DNA of 64,000 bases from Mariniphaga sediminis (GTDB taxonomy: Bacteria > Bacteroidota > Bacteroidia > Bacteroidales > Prolixibacteraceae). Shown in pieces: positions 28,233 through 37,348 of this stretch. The stretch is taken from NCBI RefSeq assembly GCF_003573545.1, contig NZ_QWET01000012.1, positions 1 to 64,000 of the forward strand, given 5' to 3'. Both the position numbers and the translations under genes were made by a program. Position 1 is the first letter of the stretch. The number at the start of each line of letters is the position of its first letter. The notes beneath the pieces are model-generated. The model saw only the letters and a program-made list of their open reading frames with translations, ran no database searches and was not told the DNA's origin.

Positions 28233-30575
28233 TTATTCTTGAGTTAAATAATTTAATAGTCGATTGGCATACTGTACCCTTTCGGAGTCATCCTCCAAAA
28301 AGGAAAAATTACCTTGAAGCCGTTCTGTATTAACATAATCCAGAACGTACTGGTAACGTGCCCCCAACGCCATCTGCCGGGTTTGTATCATCACACTTTG
28401 CGCATCGGTAAGCTGCGCTACATTGGCCATTCCCTGTGCATAGGCGTCCTGAGTGGCATGAAAGTTTTCTTTGGCAGCACGGGCTGCGTTTTCGGCCAGT
28501 TCCATTTCACGGTATGAGGTCTGAAGGAATTGCACATTGGAGCGGATCCCCATTTCCAGCTTATTCAGCAAATCTTCTTTTTGCCATGCAATCTTCTCCT
28601 GCTCAATAGCTGCCTTTTGTATTTCATTTTTTTTTCTGCCCCCCTCAAAAATGGGAATACTCACGCGAAGGCCCAGATTCCAGGTAATATCGTCTGGTGG
28701 CGGAGGAACGGGTAGTTGGGGATTACGAATAACCCCTTCCCGGACAAATGCCTGATCGGCGCTCCCTACAAGTGCCACTTCCGGCAAATACATTTGCCGG
28801 ATCTTCATTAGTTTTTGCCGGTCAACTATCTCTCCGGCAGTTGCCAGTTGTTCCAATTCAGGAGAATAAGCCATCATTTCGTTCATGAGAAAATCCGCAT
28901 ATTTTTCGGACAATAACGGATTGCTGAAATAAAAATCCAGAATATGCTGATGTTGTAAAATGGTTTTACTGACATCCACCGAATCAGGGGTGGCAATGCT
29001 ATTCCCCACAGGCTGATCAAGCTGTTCGTTTAACCGATACATGGCTGCCTTATACCGTGCTTCAGCATCATTTAAATCCATCTTACCAATGTTCAGTTCA
29101 CTGATCCATCGATTGACATCCGAAACACTGCCCTCACCGCTTTTCTCTTTTGCTTTGGACAGTTCCAGATTTTGGAGTGTGGCACCTATGTTTTCATTTT
29201 TTATTTGAAGGTTGTTTTTGGCAAACAACAATGAAATATAGGCCTCCGAAACATTGAGTACAATATCAAGTATTGTTTGCCTGTTGCTCTGTTTTGCATT
29301 TTCGGCCATCAATTTCTTCAGGGCAATGTTTGCATAGGCCGCTTCAGAATAAATTATCTGCTTCAACGACACAGAGCCAGTAATGGTAAACTCCCCTTTC
29401 TGTCCCATAGCAGATTCCACCAAATTCTCACTCAATTGAACAGCGGTTCCTGAAGCTTCTATCTGCGGCAAAATATTGGCTTGGGCAATACGAATGTCCT
29501 TTTCAGCTATCCGCAAGTCCTGGTCGGTTATTTTTCCCTGAAGGTTGTTTTCCAATGCCAGGGCAATGGCCTTGTGCAAGGTTAATTCTTCCCCCGGTAT
29601 TTTAGACACATTCAGCAAAATGGCATTGTCAAGTTCATCCCATTGGGGGAAATGGCCCGTTAACCGCAAACCTTCCATGTTTATAATTGGATTCCGCTCT
29701 GGTTTATCTGTCACGGCCAAAACATCATACAGGCTGTTTTCTTCAGTGGCCTTTACAACCCTTACGGCCACCTGCCGGGCTACCTGCTGAAAAGCACGCG
29801 AAGGAGTGAAAGTTATGGTGGCGCCACGTTCGAGGTAAGTTGATCCGGTTACTGATAAAGAAGGAATACCCTGTTCATTCAAACCGGAAAAAATCTCCGT
29901 TATGGCCGTATCAGAATGCTGAATTAAAGGAAAAACCATGGCCGCATCGGTTCCAACCGGTAATTGCTCCAGCGGGTTCTCATTTTTCTCAACCGGTATA
30001 AATGAAACAGTAAATGAATTTTCATTACCCGTTAAATAAGTATCTATAACACGAAATTCGGAATAGAGGGCGTGGGGAATAATAACTGCAAGGTTACTGA
30101 ATTCAAAAATACGGGCAAAAGAATGCATGTCTTTTTTCAGCTGGATAAACGATTCAATCCACGAAAAATGCAGCATATCCGAATTTTTACCGGATTGCGC
30201 CGGCAGCTCTTGCAACTCCGGGTCTAAAACAGTAGCGGCAATTACCGGCTTGGAATAAACGGGAAGCCTGGCCGCCGCTTCGGAAGAAAGAAATCCCAGT
30301 GTAACCACTACATCCACCTCCGGATCTTGTAAAAAGTCCTGCAGGCTTTCTGTGGCTCTTGATGGCTGCCAGTTCGCACTCAGTTCTTTAAAAATAGCCC
30401 CTTCCCCTGCATTGGCAAGGGCTTCAATTTCGGTTTTTACCTGTCGGGATAGTAATTCAAATTCTTTCCCCCATGCATCGGCAACAATACCCACATTAAC
30501 CGGCTGAGAATAAAGCACCAACGGATAAACAAACAAGATAAAAACAGTACTTAAAATAATAGATATTCGACTCAT
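28233..30575 (-). CDS. TolC-family outer-membrane channel with N-terminal ABC-type substrate-binding-like domain
   Basis: A 780-residue exported protein, much longer than usual TolC proteins (about 430-490). After a signal peptide (1-24), residues 25-310 look like a two-lobed periplasmic substrate-binding protein of the ABC_sub_bind type (VGIVADAWGKEF, VDVVVTLGFLSSEAA, KPVIAATVLDPEL). Residues 335-770 are a standard TolC/OEP domain with the helical ALENNLQGKITDQDLRIAEK start and the repeat GGRKKNEIQKAAIEQEKIAW. It lies in a tight operon with the adaptor and permease (10-base gaps). The extra domain may sense or capture substrate at the channel's periplasmic side. That function is inference; the fold call rests on pattern only. 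Confidence 0.88.
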   Translation of the reverse strand: MSRISIILSTVFILFVYPLVLYSQPVNVGIVADAWGKEFELLSRQVKTEIEALANAGEGAIFKELSANWQPSRATESLQDFLQDPEVDVVVTLGFLSSEAAARLPVYSKPVIAATVLDPELQELPAQSGKNSDMLHFSWIESFIQLKKDMHSFARIFEFSNLAVIIPHALYSEFRVIDTYLTGNENSFTVSFIPVEKNENPLEQLPVGTDAAMVFPLIQHSDTAITEIFSGLNEQGIPSLSVTGSTYLERGATITFTPSRAFQQVARQVAVRVVKATEENSLYDVLAVTDKPERNPIINMEGLRLTGHFPQWDELDNAILLNVSKIPGEELTLHKAIALALENNLQGKITDQDLRIAEKDIRIAQANILPQIEASGTAVQLSENLVESAMGQKGEFTITGSVSLKQIIYSEAAYANIALKKLMAENAKQSNRQTILDIVLNVSEAYISLLFAKNNLQIKNENIGATLQNLELSKAKEKSGEGSVSDVNRWISELNIGKMDLNDAEARYKAAMYRLNEQLDQPVGNSIATPDSVDVSKTILQHQHILDFYFSNPLLSEKYADFLMNEMMAYSPELEQLATAGEIVDRQKLMKIRQMYLPEVALVGSADQAFVREGVIRNPQLPVPPPPDDITWNLGLRVSIPIFEGGRKKNEIQKAAIEQEKIAWQKEDLLNKLEMGIRSNVQFLQTSYREMELAENAARAAKENFHATQDAYAQGMANVAQLTDAQSVMIQTRQMALGARYQYVLDYVNTERLQGNFSFLEDDSERVQYANRLLNYLTQE

Positions 30576-30585
30576 ATTAAATAAA

Positions 30586-31140
30586 TTAATCTGCGATTGA
30601 TTGGTATTTCCGGAGATCGCGAATCATCTTTTCGGCCAGTTGCATATCATTCATTAATACCTGAAAACTGTTAAGGATTTTTCGAACCAGAATTTTGGTT
30701 TCCGCATGGATTATAAAAATATTTTGTGCTTTCCCCCGATCGATTAACCTGGTAAGATAACCTTTGGCCACTCCTTTAATGCGCGATATAATTTTTTCAG
30801 CGCCGTTGTATTTCCGATGCAAATCTTTATCGAAAATCACGGTAAGGTAATACGGTTTTTGTTTAAATAACTGATACAAATGCCTGAAAAGCATTTCAAA
30901 CTCTGCAGCAGGAGCGTCCTGTGCGGAGGCAGTTTCATCCACAATTTCTTTCAACTCTTTTTCCAGCTGCAATAAAAGCTGTTCTAAAATTTGCTCCTCA
31001 TTCCTGGCCAGGGTGAAAATATCGAACCCCAGCGCCCCTGATTGGTCTGAAAGCTTTCTGAAGCTGAATGCCGGTGGTCGGTTTTCAGCGGGAAATCTTC
31101 CACTTGATTCAATTGCCCGTTTTTCTGTTTTTATATCCAT
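30586..31140 (-). CDS. Divergent TetR-like protein with degenerate helix-turn-helix
   Basis: A 184-residue protein, the first gene of the efflux operon. Its plan follows TetR: a first helix, then AFSFRKLSDQSG aligning with the usual start of the HTH, and the C-terminal all-helical ligand domain (LFRHLYQLFKQKPYYLTVIF) resembles that of the TetR encoded next door (HFHSFAQKPSLASVIF). The recognition segment reads LGFDIFTLARNEEQ where TetR proteins have a GTIYRHFKNKEE-like motif, so DNA contacts are doubtful. I chose the ATG at 31140, preceded by GAAAG; a TTG at 31149 would add three residues. It may be a ligand-sensing partner of the neighbouring TetR, or a regulator with another target. This is uncertain. 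Confidence 0.75.
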   Translation of the reverse strand: MDIKTEKRAIESSGRFPAENRPPAFSFRKLSDQSGALGFDIFTLARNEEQILEQLLLQLEKELKEIVDETASAQDAPAAEFEMLFRHLYQLFKQKPYYLTVIFDKDLHRKYNGAEKIISRIKGVAKGYLTRLIDRGKAQNIFIIHAETKILVRKILNSFQVLMNDMQLAEKMIRDLRKYQSIAD

Positions 31141-31215
31141 GTCTTTCAATGTTAATTAATACTCACTAACTTCTTTTATACAAAAAATACATTTCATTCG
31201 TTTTCAAGAAACACA

Positions 31216-31246
31216 CAAAGTTAGTTAATGTTTACTAACAAACAAT
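31216..31246 (-). promoter_or_regulatory. Efflux-operon promoter with TetR operator
   Basis: On the minus strand an ATTG box (31246-31243) is followed by 19 bases and the -7 box TAACTTTG (31223-31216), the Bacteroidota promoter pattern. The palindrome GTTAGTTAATGTTTACTAAC (plus strand 31220-31239; arms pair with one mismatch) fills the spacer and overlaps the -7 box, a classic repressor position. The identical 20-mer precedes the cyclase operon. Transcription would start near 31210, giving a leader of about 70 bases. Confidence 0.85.
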
Positions 31247-31266
31247 TAAATTAATAATTTTTACCG

Positions 31267-31848
31267 TTATTTTTTAGAAATTAAGAGTTTAACTGCCTGA
31301 ACTAATTGGGTTCCTTCCTTTTCCAGGTTGAATGCAAAACCGGCAAACTGCCATTTTTTTACAAAAAGCCGCAGGGTACCCATTATGAAAACAACCAGGT
31401 GGCCTGCATCAATATCAGTCCTGATCTCATCTTTCTGCTGCCCTTCTTTTAAAATGGCGAGCAATGTCTGGTTGTTGTGCTCAATTACTTCTGAAATTTT
31501 ACTTATAAGCTTTTCTTCATTCCGGAAAATTTCTTCTGAAAATATTACCGAGGCCAGCGACGGTTTTTGGGCAAACGAGTGAAAATGTTTCTCAAACAAA
31601 CGTCCTATTTTATCCACGGCTGGTTCACTTGAATTCCTTTCTGATTCAAATATCTTGCTGGTATTACTTTTCAGCATGTCGAGCACAGCAATTAAAATCT
31701 GTATTTTATTTTCGAAATGCCGGTAAATGGCCGGCTCGGTAATGCCCAGTTTTTTCGACAGGTTTTTAATGGTTAATCCCTGAATACCCTTTTCATTGAT
31801 TAATTCGAGGGCCGTTTCAATTATTTCCTGTTGCCGTTCAGTATGCAT
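31267..31848 (-). CDS. TetR/AcrR family transcriptional repressor
   Basis: A 193-residue regulator with a full TetR domain: helix 1 QEIIETALELINEKGIQGLT, and the HTH with LSKKLGITEPAIYRHFENK, which is canonical. The C-terminal helices form the ligand and dimer domain. It lies between the four-gene cyclase operon and the efflux operon on the same strand. The 20-base palindrome found in the efflux and cyclase promoters also occurs, with four changes, in its own promoter. The simplest reading is that it represses itself and both operons, and is released by a pump substrate or envelope stress signal. The link to these operators is inferred from DNA pattern and position. Confidence 0.94.
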   Translation of the reverse strand: MHTERQQEIIETALELINEKGIQGLTIKNLSKKLGITEPAIYRHFENKIQILIAVLDMLKSNTSKIFESERNSSEPAVDKIGRLFEKHFHSFAQKPSLASVIFSEEIFRNEEKLISKISEVIEHNNQTLLAILKEGQQKDEIRTDIDAGHLVVFIMGTLRLFVKKWQFAGFAFNLEKEGTQLVQAVKLLISKK

Positions 31849-31867
31849 AATCTCCTATTTTACGATT

Positions 31868-31898
31868 CAAAATTAGTTTATAATTACTAACTGCCAAT
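31868..31898 (-). promoter_or_regulatory. tetR promoter with autoregulatory operator
   Basis: On the minus strand ATTG (31898-31895), 19 bases, then TAATTTTG (31875-31868). The operator ATTAGTTTATAATTACTAAC (plus strand 31872-31891) matches the efflux and cyclase operators at 16 of 20 positions and overlaps the -7 box in the same phase. The ATG at 31848 lies about 14 bases past the expected start of transcription. The region also separates the gene from the stop of the histidine phosphatase at 31903. Confidence 0.82.
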
Positions 31899-31902
31899 AG
31901 TT

Positions 31903-32535
31903 TTAAAATTTTTCCAAACAATTCACAGAAAGGTTTCCCAACCCTTCTTTTCCTTTCCTACAATATTTCCATCCGCGCACTTTCAATATTCTTATCAGTT
32001 CGCGGTTTAATACCCCATGGGCTACCACCACAGCCAAATCATTTTGGAGGGCAAATTTTACCAGTTCATCCGTAAAAACATTCAGCTCTTTCAAACGTTC
32101 CCTGTAGCCATTTTTTTCTCCCGGATTTATACCAGCCATCCAGGAAATTCGAGAAACAAAAAGCCACCCTTTTACGGGAAATTGCAAAACAGGTACCGGT
32201 ATCACCGGGTAATCAAGTTCGGTCAATACACTGTCAGCTTTTAATACTGCATGTTGGCCAAAAAGTATTTCACCCGTTTTCAACGCCCGGGACTGCGGGC
32301 TGCAAAATACCGTATCCAAACTTTCATGATTCTTTATTCTCCGCAGCACCTTGTCCGGATCAAATGCCTTTATACCAGCAACATTGTATGTTTCTTTGTA
32401 TTCCATCGTTTTTTTTGAGGTTCCCCAGCCCGGTTTTTTCAAATCAACTGCAGCATGTCGGATAAGATAAATTTTAGGATTTCCCCGGAGGGTTGTTCCT
32501 GTAAGTAATAATAGGGCAAAAATAATTTTCGTCAT
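31903..32535 (-). CDS. Exported histidine phosphatase family protein
   Basis: A 210-residue member of the histidine phosphatase (phosphoglycerate mutase-like) superfamily with a short signal peptide (MTKIIFALLLLTGTTLRG). The catalytic RH motif is in IYLIRHAAV (His27), a second arginine region in VFCSPQSRALKTGE, and the second catalytic histidine in VVVAHGVLNREL (His173). It would remove phosphate from a periplasmic substrate. It is the last gene of the cyclase operon, five bases after the 1185-residue gene. Its location with a nucleotide cyclase and an HD domain suggests it could act on a nucleotide product or phosphorylated envelope component, but that is inference. Confidence 0.9.
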   Translation of the reverse strand: MTKIIFALLLLTGTTLRGNPKIYLIRHAAVDLKKPGWGTSKKTMEYKETYNVAGIKAFDPDKVLRRIKNHESLDTVFCSPQSRALKTGEILFGQHAVLKADSVLTELDYPVIPVPVLQFPVKGWLFVSRISWMAGINPGEKNGYRERLKELNVFTDELVKFALQNDLAVVVAHGVLNRELIRILKVRGWKYCRKGKEGLGNLSVNCLEKF

Positions 32536-32540
32536 TATAT

Positions 32541-35500
32541 TTAAAACTGGTAATTCACAGAAAAAACAAACAGCCTGTCATCGGAACTGGCGGCATACGA
32601 AACACTTCCTACGGCCATATCGAAGGGAGAAAACCATAACCCCAGGCCGGTTCCGTTGTGCCATTTTTTTGAATTCTCCCCTTCAAGCCAAACCCTGCCC
32701 ACATCGTTAAAAAGCAGTACCCCCGCCGTGCCGTTGAGCAGGTAGGTTTGAAAATGCTTCATCCGGATGCGCACTTCCGCATTCAGGTAAAGCGATGCAT
32801 CCCCATAAAAACGATTTTCCCTATACCCGCGCAAATTATCCGTTCGCCCCAATGTGGCTGCTTCATGGAAAGTATAATCCCCAAACAATTTTTCACCACC
32901 AACCCGGATGGCATATACCACACGTGGCCGCTGTGAGAAGCTGAAGTAATTCATCCAGTCGCCGGAAAGTTTCACAAAATTTTTTGCGCTTTTATTGAGT
33001 CCGGAAAAATAACTTCCCCTGGTTTTCAGGTACATTCCCCGGGAAGGAAAGATGTTGCTGCCCGCAAACTCCTCCTCGGTTTTCCGTTCCATGTCCGCCA
33101 ATGTATTCCATTCATAGTTGAAATGAGCACCGAGGTATGCATGGGCTGCCAGGTCTTCTGCCGCCAATCCACTTTCGGGCCGGGCAATAAAACGTCCGGT
33201 GGTTTGCTCTGGATCGATAAAATGGTAAAACACTCCCGGACCTGCTTTATGACGCTGGTCTTCATCCAGCTTCTTCACAAAATCAATCTCCGCTAATAAA
33301 CGACGCATACGTAGGCGATAATACTCTTTATCAGAGCGCGAAACCTCCCATTCCGTTTCGTTTCCCATACCAAAGTAGTTTCCGGCATATTCCGGAGAAT
33401 TATAATATGTACTCAAATTTATTTCCACGCGCCGTAACGGAAAGTTTTGCTGCGTGCGGAAATGAATATTAAAGGCGCTGCTTGCCAAGGCATAATTTCC
33501 CAAAAATTCGTACCGTTGCTGCCGGTACCTTGAGTATTTGGTAAAAACCGGGCCGCCTCCCATAAAAATGCCGTCATCGGGGTTGTAGCCGGAAAATATC
33601 CCCGGATAAACCATATTGTATTCAAAATGTTCCCTGTCGTATTCCAATGCTTTGGGAGCGTACTGGTTTTTCAGTCTTCTATGAAGTATGGGTGAAATCC
33701 TGGTACTCTTTTTATCGTAAACTGAAATTTTCTTAGAATTTAGCACTTCCCCTGAAATGATCTGGTCTTTATCCTTCCCGCCAATGATATTTATTTCCGT
33801 TTTTAAAGAATAATTTCCATTCATTTCAAACTGGTCATCTCCGCCCAACCCATAAAGGTGAATTTTTCCGGTCTCAGCCCCATAAAATTTACGGTGATAA
33901 AATCTACGGCCTTTCTGCCCGTTCTCTTTACGCGTATATCCTGAAATCTGAAAAAGCGTGTCTGAAAGCGTCAGGATTTCGAAATAATCAGACTCCGATG
34001 TTCCGGTAATGCTGACTTCCTTTGCCAGCGACAGGTAAAGCTTGCGGGCCATGGATTCCAGGTTTTCAATCCGGGCTCTCAGGATACGGGCCGTTTCAGC
34101 CCCACATAATGGATAAACTTCGCGGGGAAAAGAGTGCATGGCCTCATTTATTTTTTGAGGAGACAACAAAACCTGCAGCGAATCGATTTGCCGAAGCCAG
34201 GCTTCCCAACTACTTTGTGTAAGAAAGAAACGATCAAAATAACGGGCGTTGAATGATTGTCCGTCCATATTCTCCGTATATTCAGTAAACCCCTGTATTT
34301 TAGGAATCAGCCACCGTCGCGCAGCAATCCATGGAATAACACCATCATTGACAAAAAATGCCTGGTCACGGTCACGCGGAACGGGTTTATAAACCGTTTG
34401 TCCATTTGTTTCAAAACCGGCCCATCGCCACTGATCTTCGTGACGATCCCAGTCATTTATTACCATGTCAAACAGACGGGCGCGCAGCACCGCATCTTCA
34501 TCAACCAAATGAATGGAGGAAGCAGTGATTTTTTCCATCACTTTTGCAGTGGAAATAATGTTATCCGAATACCCGAAACTTACCACATCGCTGAGGTCTC
34601 CATCGGGGCGTTCCTCGAACAAAAACAATTTCCCGGCCACATCATGCCGGTAAATACCAAACCGTGTGTCATCGGGCACGTATACCAGTTCCGGATTCGT
34701 ATGAAAGACTCCCGCATATTCTGCCAGCGAAGCCACCACCGGAGCTGCGTAAGGATTAGACGCCGAAATCTGATCCTGCACTAAATCCAGGGCAAAGGTT
34801 TTATTCAGCTCCTCAGGAACAGCACCTTCCACATTTTTTTCGATGGATCGGAGTACATACTCCCTACCACCTTTGTCTTCCAACCGCAATGAAAAGGTTT
34901 GCTGTCCTCCACCCCGTTTTACAATTTTCAGTCCTCCTTTTTTTTCACCGATATCAAATACCGGTACCTTCACCGGAGTAGCCCACACATCCCGGTAATT
35001 TTCACCCAACCAGGTGTACCTCCGCTTCGAAATATTATATTTTTCACTGGCAACCGCAATCACGCTGTCTCGCAACTGCACTTTAACAGCAGAACCATGT
35101 ATGCTTCCGGTAAAATCTTTTTCATAAATAACTTTACTAAAAATCGCTTTGTTAGAATTAAAAAAAGTAAGAGAACATGCACCTTCCGGAGAGAAAGAGA
35201 GTTGCGCAAAACCTTTTTCCGCTGAACCAAACCCGGGTAAATTCTTTCGCACATGCTCCCCTTTTTGCCAGGAACCTGAAATTATAAAATGGGAATTGTC
35301 CTGCAGAAAATACTGCATATTGGCTTCTCCTGCAGAAACATAGGCTACATCCGGGTATTTCCTCAAAATTGAAAGTAACCCATTCCTAAAATCCTTAAAG
35401 TCGGGATGCTGGTTGTCGTAACGGGTACCTGGAAATTTTCGGTAAAAAGTGTAAGGCAAATGCGCGAACCACTGCCCAACCGAAAAATAACCACTGGTAT

Positions 35501-36098
35501 TTCCATAACTTTTCAGGGAATGGTGGCCGGCTATTACTACATGCTTACCGGAATAATGCCGGCGGATGGCATCCTCTATCAGAACAAGCACATCACGATG
35601 GGTTTCGATTCCACATTTACTAAAGCGACGGTCGTATTTATGCACCCACCACCAGGTGTCAATCAGAATAATGACAAGGTGATTGGAAAGCACTACTTCA
35701 AATGGGCCGGGACAAGCTACTTCTGGTGAAAAAACCGGATTGTCCCATTCTTCAGGTAATAATTCATTCCATTTTTTAATAAAGTCCTTGCCTTCACGGG
35801 AGCCACCTGCCCATTCTGCTTTACCGGGAGCAATCAGTAAGGGTTGATTCTTATCGGGCAATAATTCATGGGAAATTTGACCGGTTTGGGGATCTACGGC
35901 ATTGCCTGCCAGCAAAACGGCATAACCTTCCTGCATTCCAATCTGCCTTTTCCACTGTTTTAAAAGGTCATTTTCTGTATTTACCCCGAAAGTATTTCCG
36001 GAAACAAAAACGTTGAATACTTTTTCTTCCTGAGCATAAATGAAACTCCCCTGGTACAGCAAAAGCAAAAGAAACCAATATTTTTTACCCCCTCTCAT
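32541..36098 (-). CDS. Exported fusion: degenerate metallophosphoesterase + kinase-like middle + Omp85-type barrel
   Basis: A 1185-residue outer-membrane protein. Signal peptide 1-22. Residues 27-330 follow the calcineurin-like phosphoesterase plan of Bacteroidota homologues, but metal-site motifs are lost: GNTFG (34-38) for GDxG, LAGNAVD (63-69) for LGDNIY, PGKAEW (91-96) for PGNHDW, SAGEANMQY (255-263) for SGHEHNLQY. Only AGHHSL (190-195) remains. Residues 400-660 contain YVLRSIEK, LFLFEERP, INDWDRHEDQW (547-557) and PRDRDQAF (574-581), a layout like the atypical CotH/Fam20/HipA kinase group. About residues 800-1185 are a surface-antigen/BamA-type barrel with LRGYRENRFYGD and a terminal Phe. 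It sits 8 bases after the HD-PycTM gene. Confidence 0.85.
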   Translation of the reverse strand: MRGGKKYWFLLLLLYQGSFIYAQEEKVFNVFVSGNTFGVNTENDLLKQWKRQIGMQEGYAVLLAGNAVDPQTGQISHELLPDKNQPLLIAPGKAEWAGGSREGKDFIKKWNELLPEEWDNPVFSPEVACPGPFEVVLSNHLVIILIDTWWWVHKYDRRFSKCGIETHRDVLVLIEDAIRRHYSGKHVVIAGHHSLKSYGNTSGYFSVGQWFAHLPYTFYRKFPGTRYDNQHPDFKDFRNGLLSILRKYPDVAYVSAGEANMQYFLQDNSHFIISGSWQKGEHVRKNLPGFGSAEKGFAQLSFSPEGACSLTFFNSNKAIFSKVIYEKDFTGSIHGSAVKVQLRDSVIAVASEKYNISKRRYTWLGENYRDVWATPVKVPVFDIGEKKGGLKIVKRGGGQQTFSLRLEDKGGREYVLRSIEKNVEGAVPEELNKTFALDLVQDQISASNPYAAPVVASLAEYAGVFHTNPELVYVPDDTRFGIYRHDVAGKLFLFEERPDGDLSDVVSFGYSDNIISTAKVMEKITASSIHLVDEDAVLRARLFDMVINDWDRHEDQWRWAGFETNGQTVYKPVPRDRDQAFFVNDGVIPWIAARRWLIPKIQGFTEYTENMDGQSFNARYFDRFFLTQSSWEAWLRQIDSLQVLLSPQKINEAMHSFPREVYPLCGAETARILRARIENLESMARKLYLSLAKEVSITGTSESDYFEILTLSDTLFQISGYTRKENGQKGRRFYHRKFYGAETGKIHLYGLGGDDQFEMNGNYSLKTEINIIGGKDKDQIISGEVLNSKKISVYDKKSTRISPILHRRLKNQYAPKALEYDREHFEYNMVYPGIFSGYNPDDGIFMGGGPVFTKYSRYRQQRYEFLGNYALASSAFNIHFRTQQNFPLRRVEINLSTYYNSPEYAGNYFGMGNETEWEVSRSDKEYYRLRMRRLLAEIDFVKKLDEDQRHKAGPGVFYHFIDPEQTTGRFIARPESGLAAEDLAAHAYLGAHFNYEWNTLADMERKTEEEFAGSNIFPSRGMYLKTRGSYFSGLNKSAKNFVKLSGDWMNYFSFSQRPRVVYAIRVGGEKLFGDYTFHEAATLGRTDNLRGYRENRFYGDASLYLNAEVRIRMKHFQTYLLNGTAGVLLFNDVGRVWLEGENSKKWHNGTGLGLWFSPFDMAVGSVSYAASSDDRLFVFSVNYQF

Positions 36099-36106
36099 TT
36101 GACTAT

Positions 36107-37261
36107 TCAGATAAACACATACAAAAATGCACTCACAGTAATTACAAGCCCCACCATAAATACACTATACGCCCAGCTCAGCAACCGGTATTTTCTTGCC
36201 AGCACCTTTCCCAGCGAATATTGATCCTTGGTAAGGGTAGCATAGAGGTAGGGATCATCGTTAATCATCTCGCCAATCGCCCATTCGTACTCTGGCAAAT
36301 CCATGTTGTAGAAATTCCCGAAAAAAAGTAGGTTCACCTTCTGTTGCCTGATATCTTCCCGTGTAAACTTCCCTGATGAAATATTGGGACGGGTGGAAAG
36401 GATAGCCAGAACAATGGTAGACAAACTGAACAGGATAAAAATAATAGTAGGGGCAACAATTGCCGGTTCCTGTTTAAACCTGCTCACCAGAGTTGCCAGG
36501 GCCAGCGAAATGATGATGCCGTTCAGCGAAATAAGAATGTTGGATTTATTATCGGCAATGTGGCTAAGATTTATCTGGTTTCGGGCAGTTAGTTTAAACA
36601 TGGAATCCACCCCACGTGAGTAACTTTTTGACTTTGCAGCTTTCATTTTTGCCCTGGTATTCCGCCTGGCAATACGTTCTTTAAGCAATTCAAGATTCTT
36701 TTGCTTTGGTTCATCCAGGTTCTCTTTACAAAAAATGGTGTTCCAGTCATGCGCTTCAAATAACTGAACCGATTCCATGTCAAAATCGGCTTTTTTAATA
36801 TTGCGAATACCTGCATTCTTTTGTTCCTGCCGGAGTTTTTCTGCCTGCTCTAAATAATTCTCCCGGGACAGATGCATAAAGTCGGCATCACAAAGCACTT
36901 TAGCCACCCGACTTTCAGGCTTCTGGGGAAAAGCTGTGGCCAGAATACTTTCCACAACGACTGAACAAATATTCTCATCCACATTATGGCGTTCAAGAAA
37001 TTTAGCCGCTATTTTTGCGCTTTCCTTTTCATGACCCTTGTATCTTTTCAAATAACCCACATCGTGAAACCATGCCGCTACCTGTAAAATGTTCATTTCC
37101 TCTACCGGAAGTTTTTCCTGTGTACCGATAAAAACGGCATTTTTTACTACATCCTGCGTATGGTTCAGCATATGGTAAGCATACCCGTCAGGAGTCTCTC
37201 TTTCCAGGAGGCTGGTGATAAGCTTTTCGGCATCACCAATCATTGTTTCATTAATTTTCAT
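36107..37261 (-). CDS. HD phosphohydrolase domain fused to a PycTM (Pycsar) effector domain
   Basis: A 384-residue membrane protein. Residues 25-135 are an HD domain with all metal ligands: His34 (LNHTQDVV), His66-Asp67 (WFHDVGY), His77 (KGHEKES) and Asp125 (LCDADFMH). Residues 220-384 match the PycTM/DUF5706 effector domain (RNQINLSHIADNKSNILISL is its hallmark) with transmembrane helices at about 240-259, 267-288 and 362-383. PycTM proteins are the membrane-damaging effectors of Pycsar, activated by cyclic pyrimidine nucleotides. The gene is 87 bases downstream of a class III cyclase, so the pair resembles a Pycsar unit with an added HD enzyme that could destroy the signal or a related nucleotide. 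It precedes the Omp85-fusion gene by 8 bases. Confidence 0.88.
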   Translation of the reverse strand: MKINETMIGDAEKLITSLLERETPDGYAYHMLNHTQDVVKNAVFIGTQEKLPVEEMNILQVAAWFHDVGYLKRYKGHEKESAKIAAKFLERHNVDENICSVVVESILATAFPQKPESRVAKVLCDADFMHLSRENYLEQAEKLRQEQKNAGIRNIKKADFDMESVQLFEAHDWNTIFCKENLDEPKQKNLELLKERIARRNTRAKMKAAKSKSYSRGVDSMFKLTARNQINLSHIADNKSNILISLNGIIISLALATLVSRFKQEPAIVAPTIIFILFSLSTIVLAILSTRPNISSGKFTREDIRQQKVNLLFFGNFYNMDLPEYEWAIGEMINDDPYLYATLTKDQYSLGKVLARKYRLLSWAYSVFMVGLVITVSAFLYVFI

Positions 37262-37348
37262 CCGTTTTATTTTTTATGGAGACAAATACCTGCCTGGCAC
37301 AGACAGGGAATTCACATGAGTTCTGATTATTCTCAATTCATTAAGATC

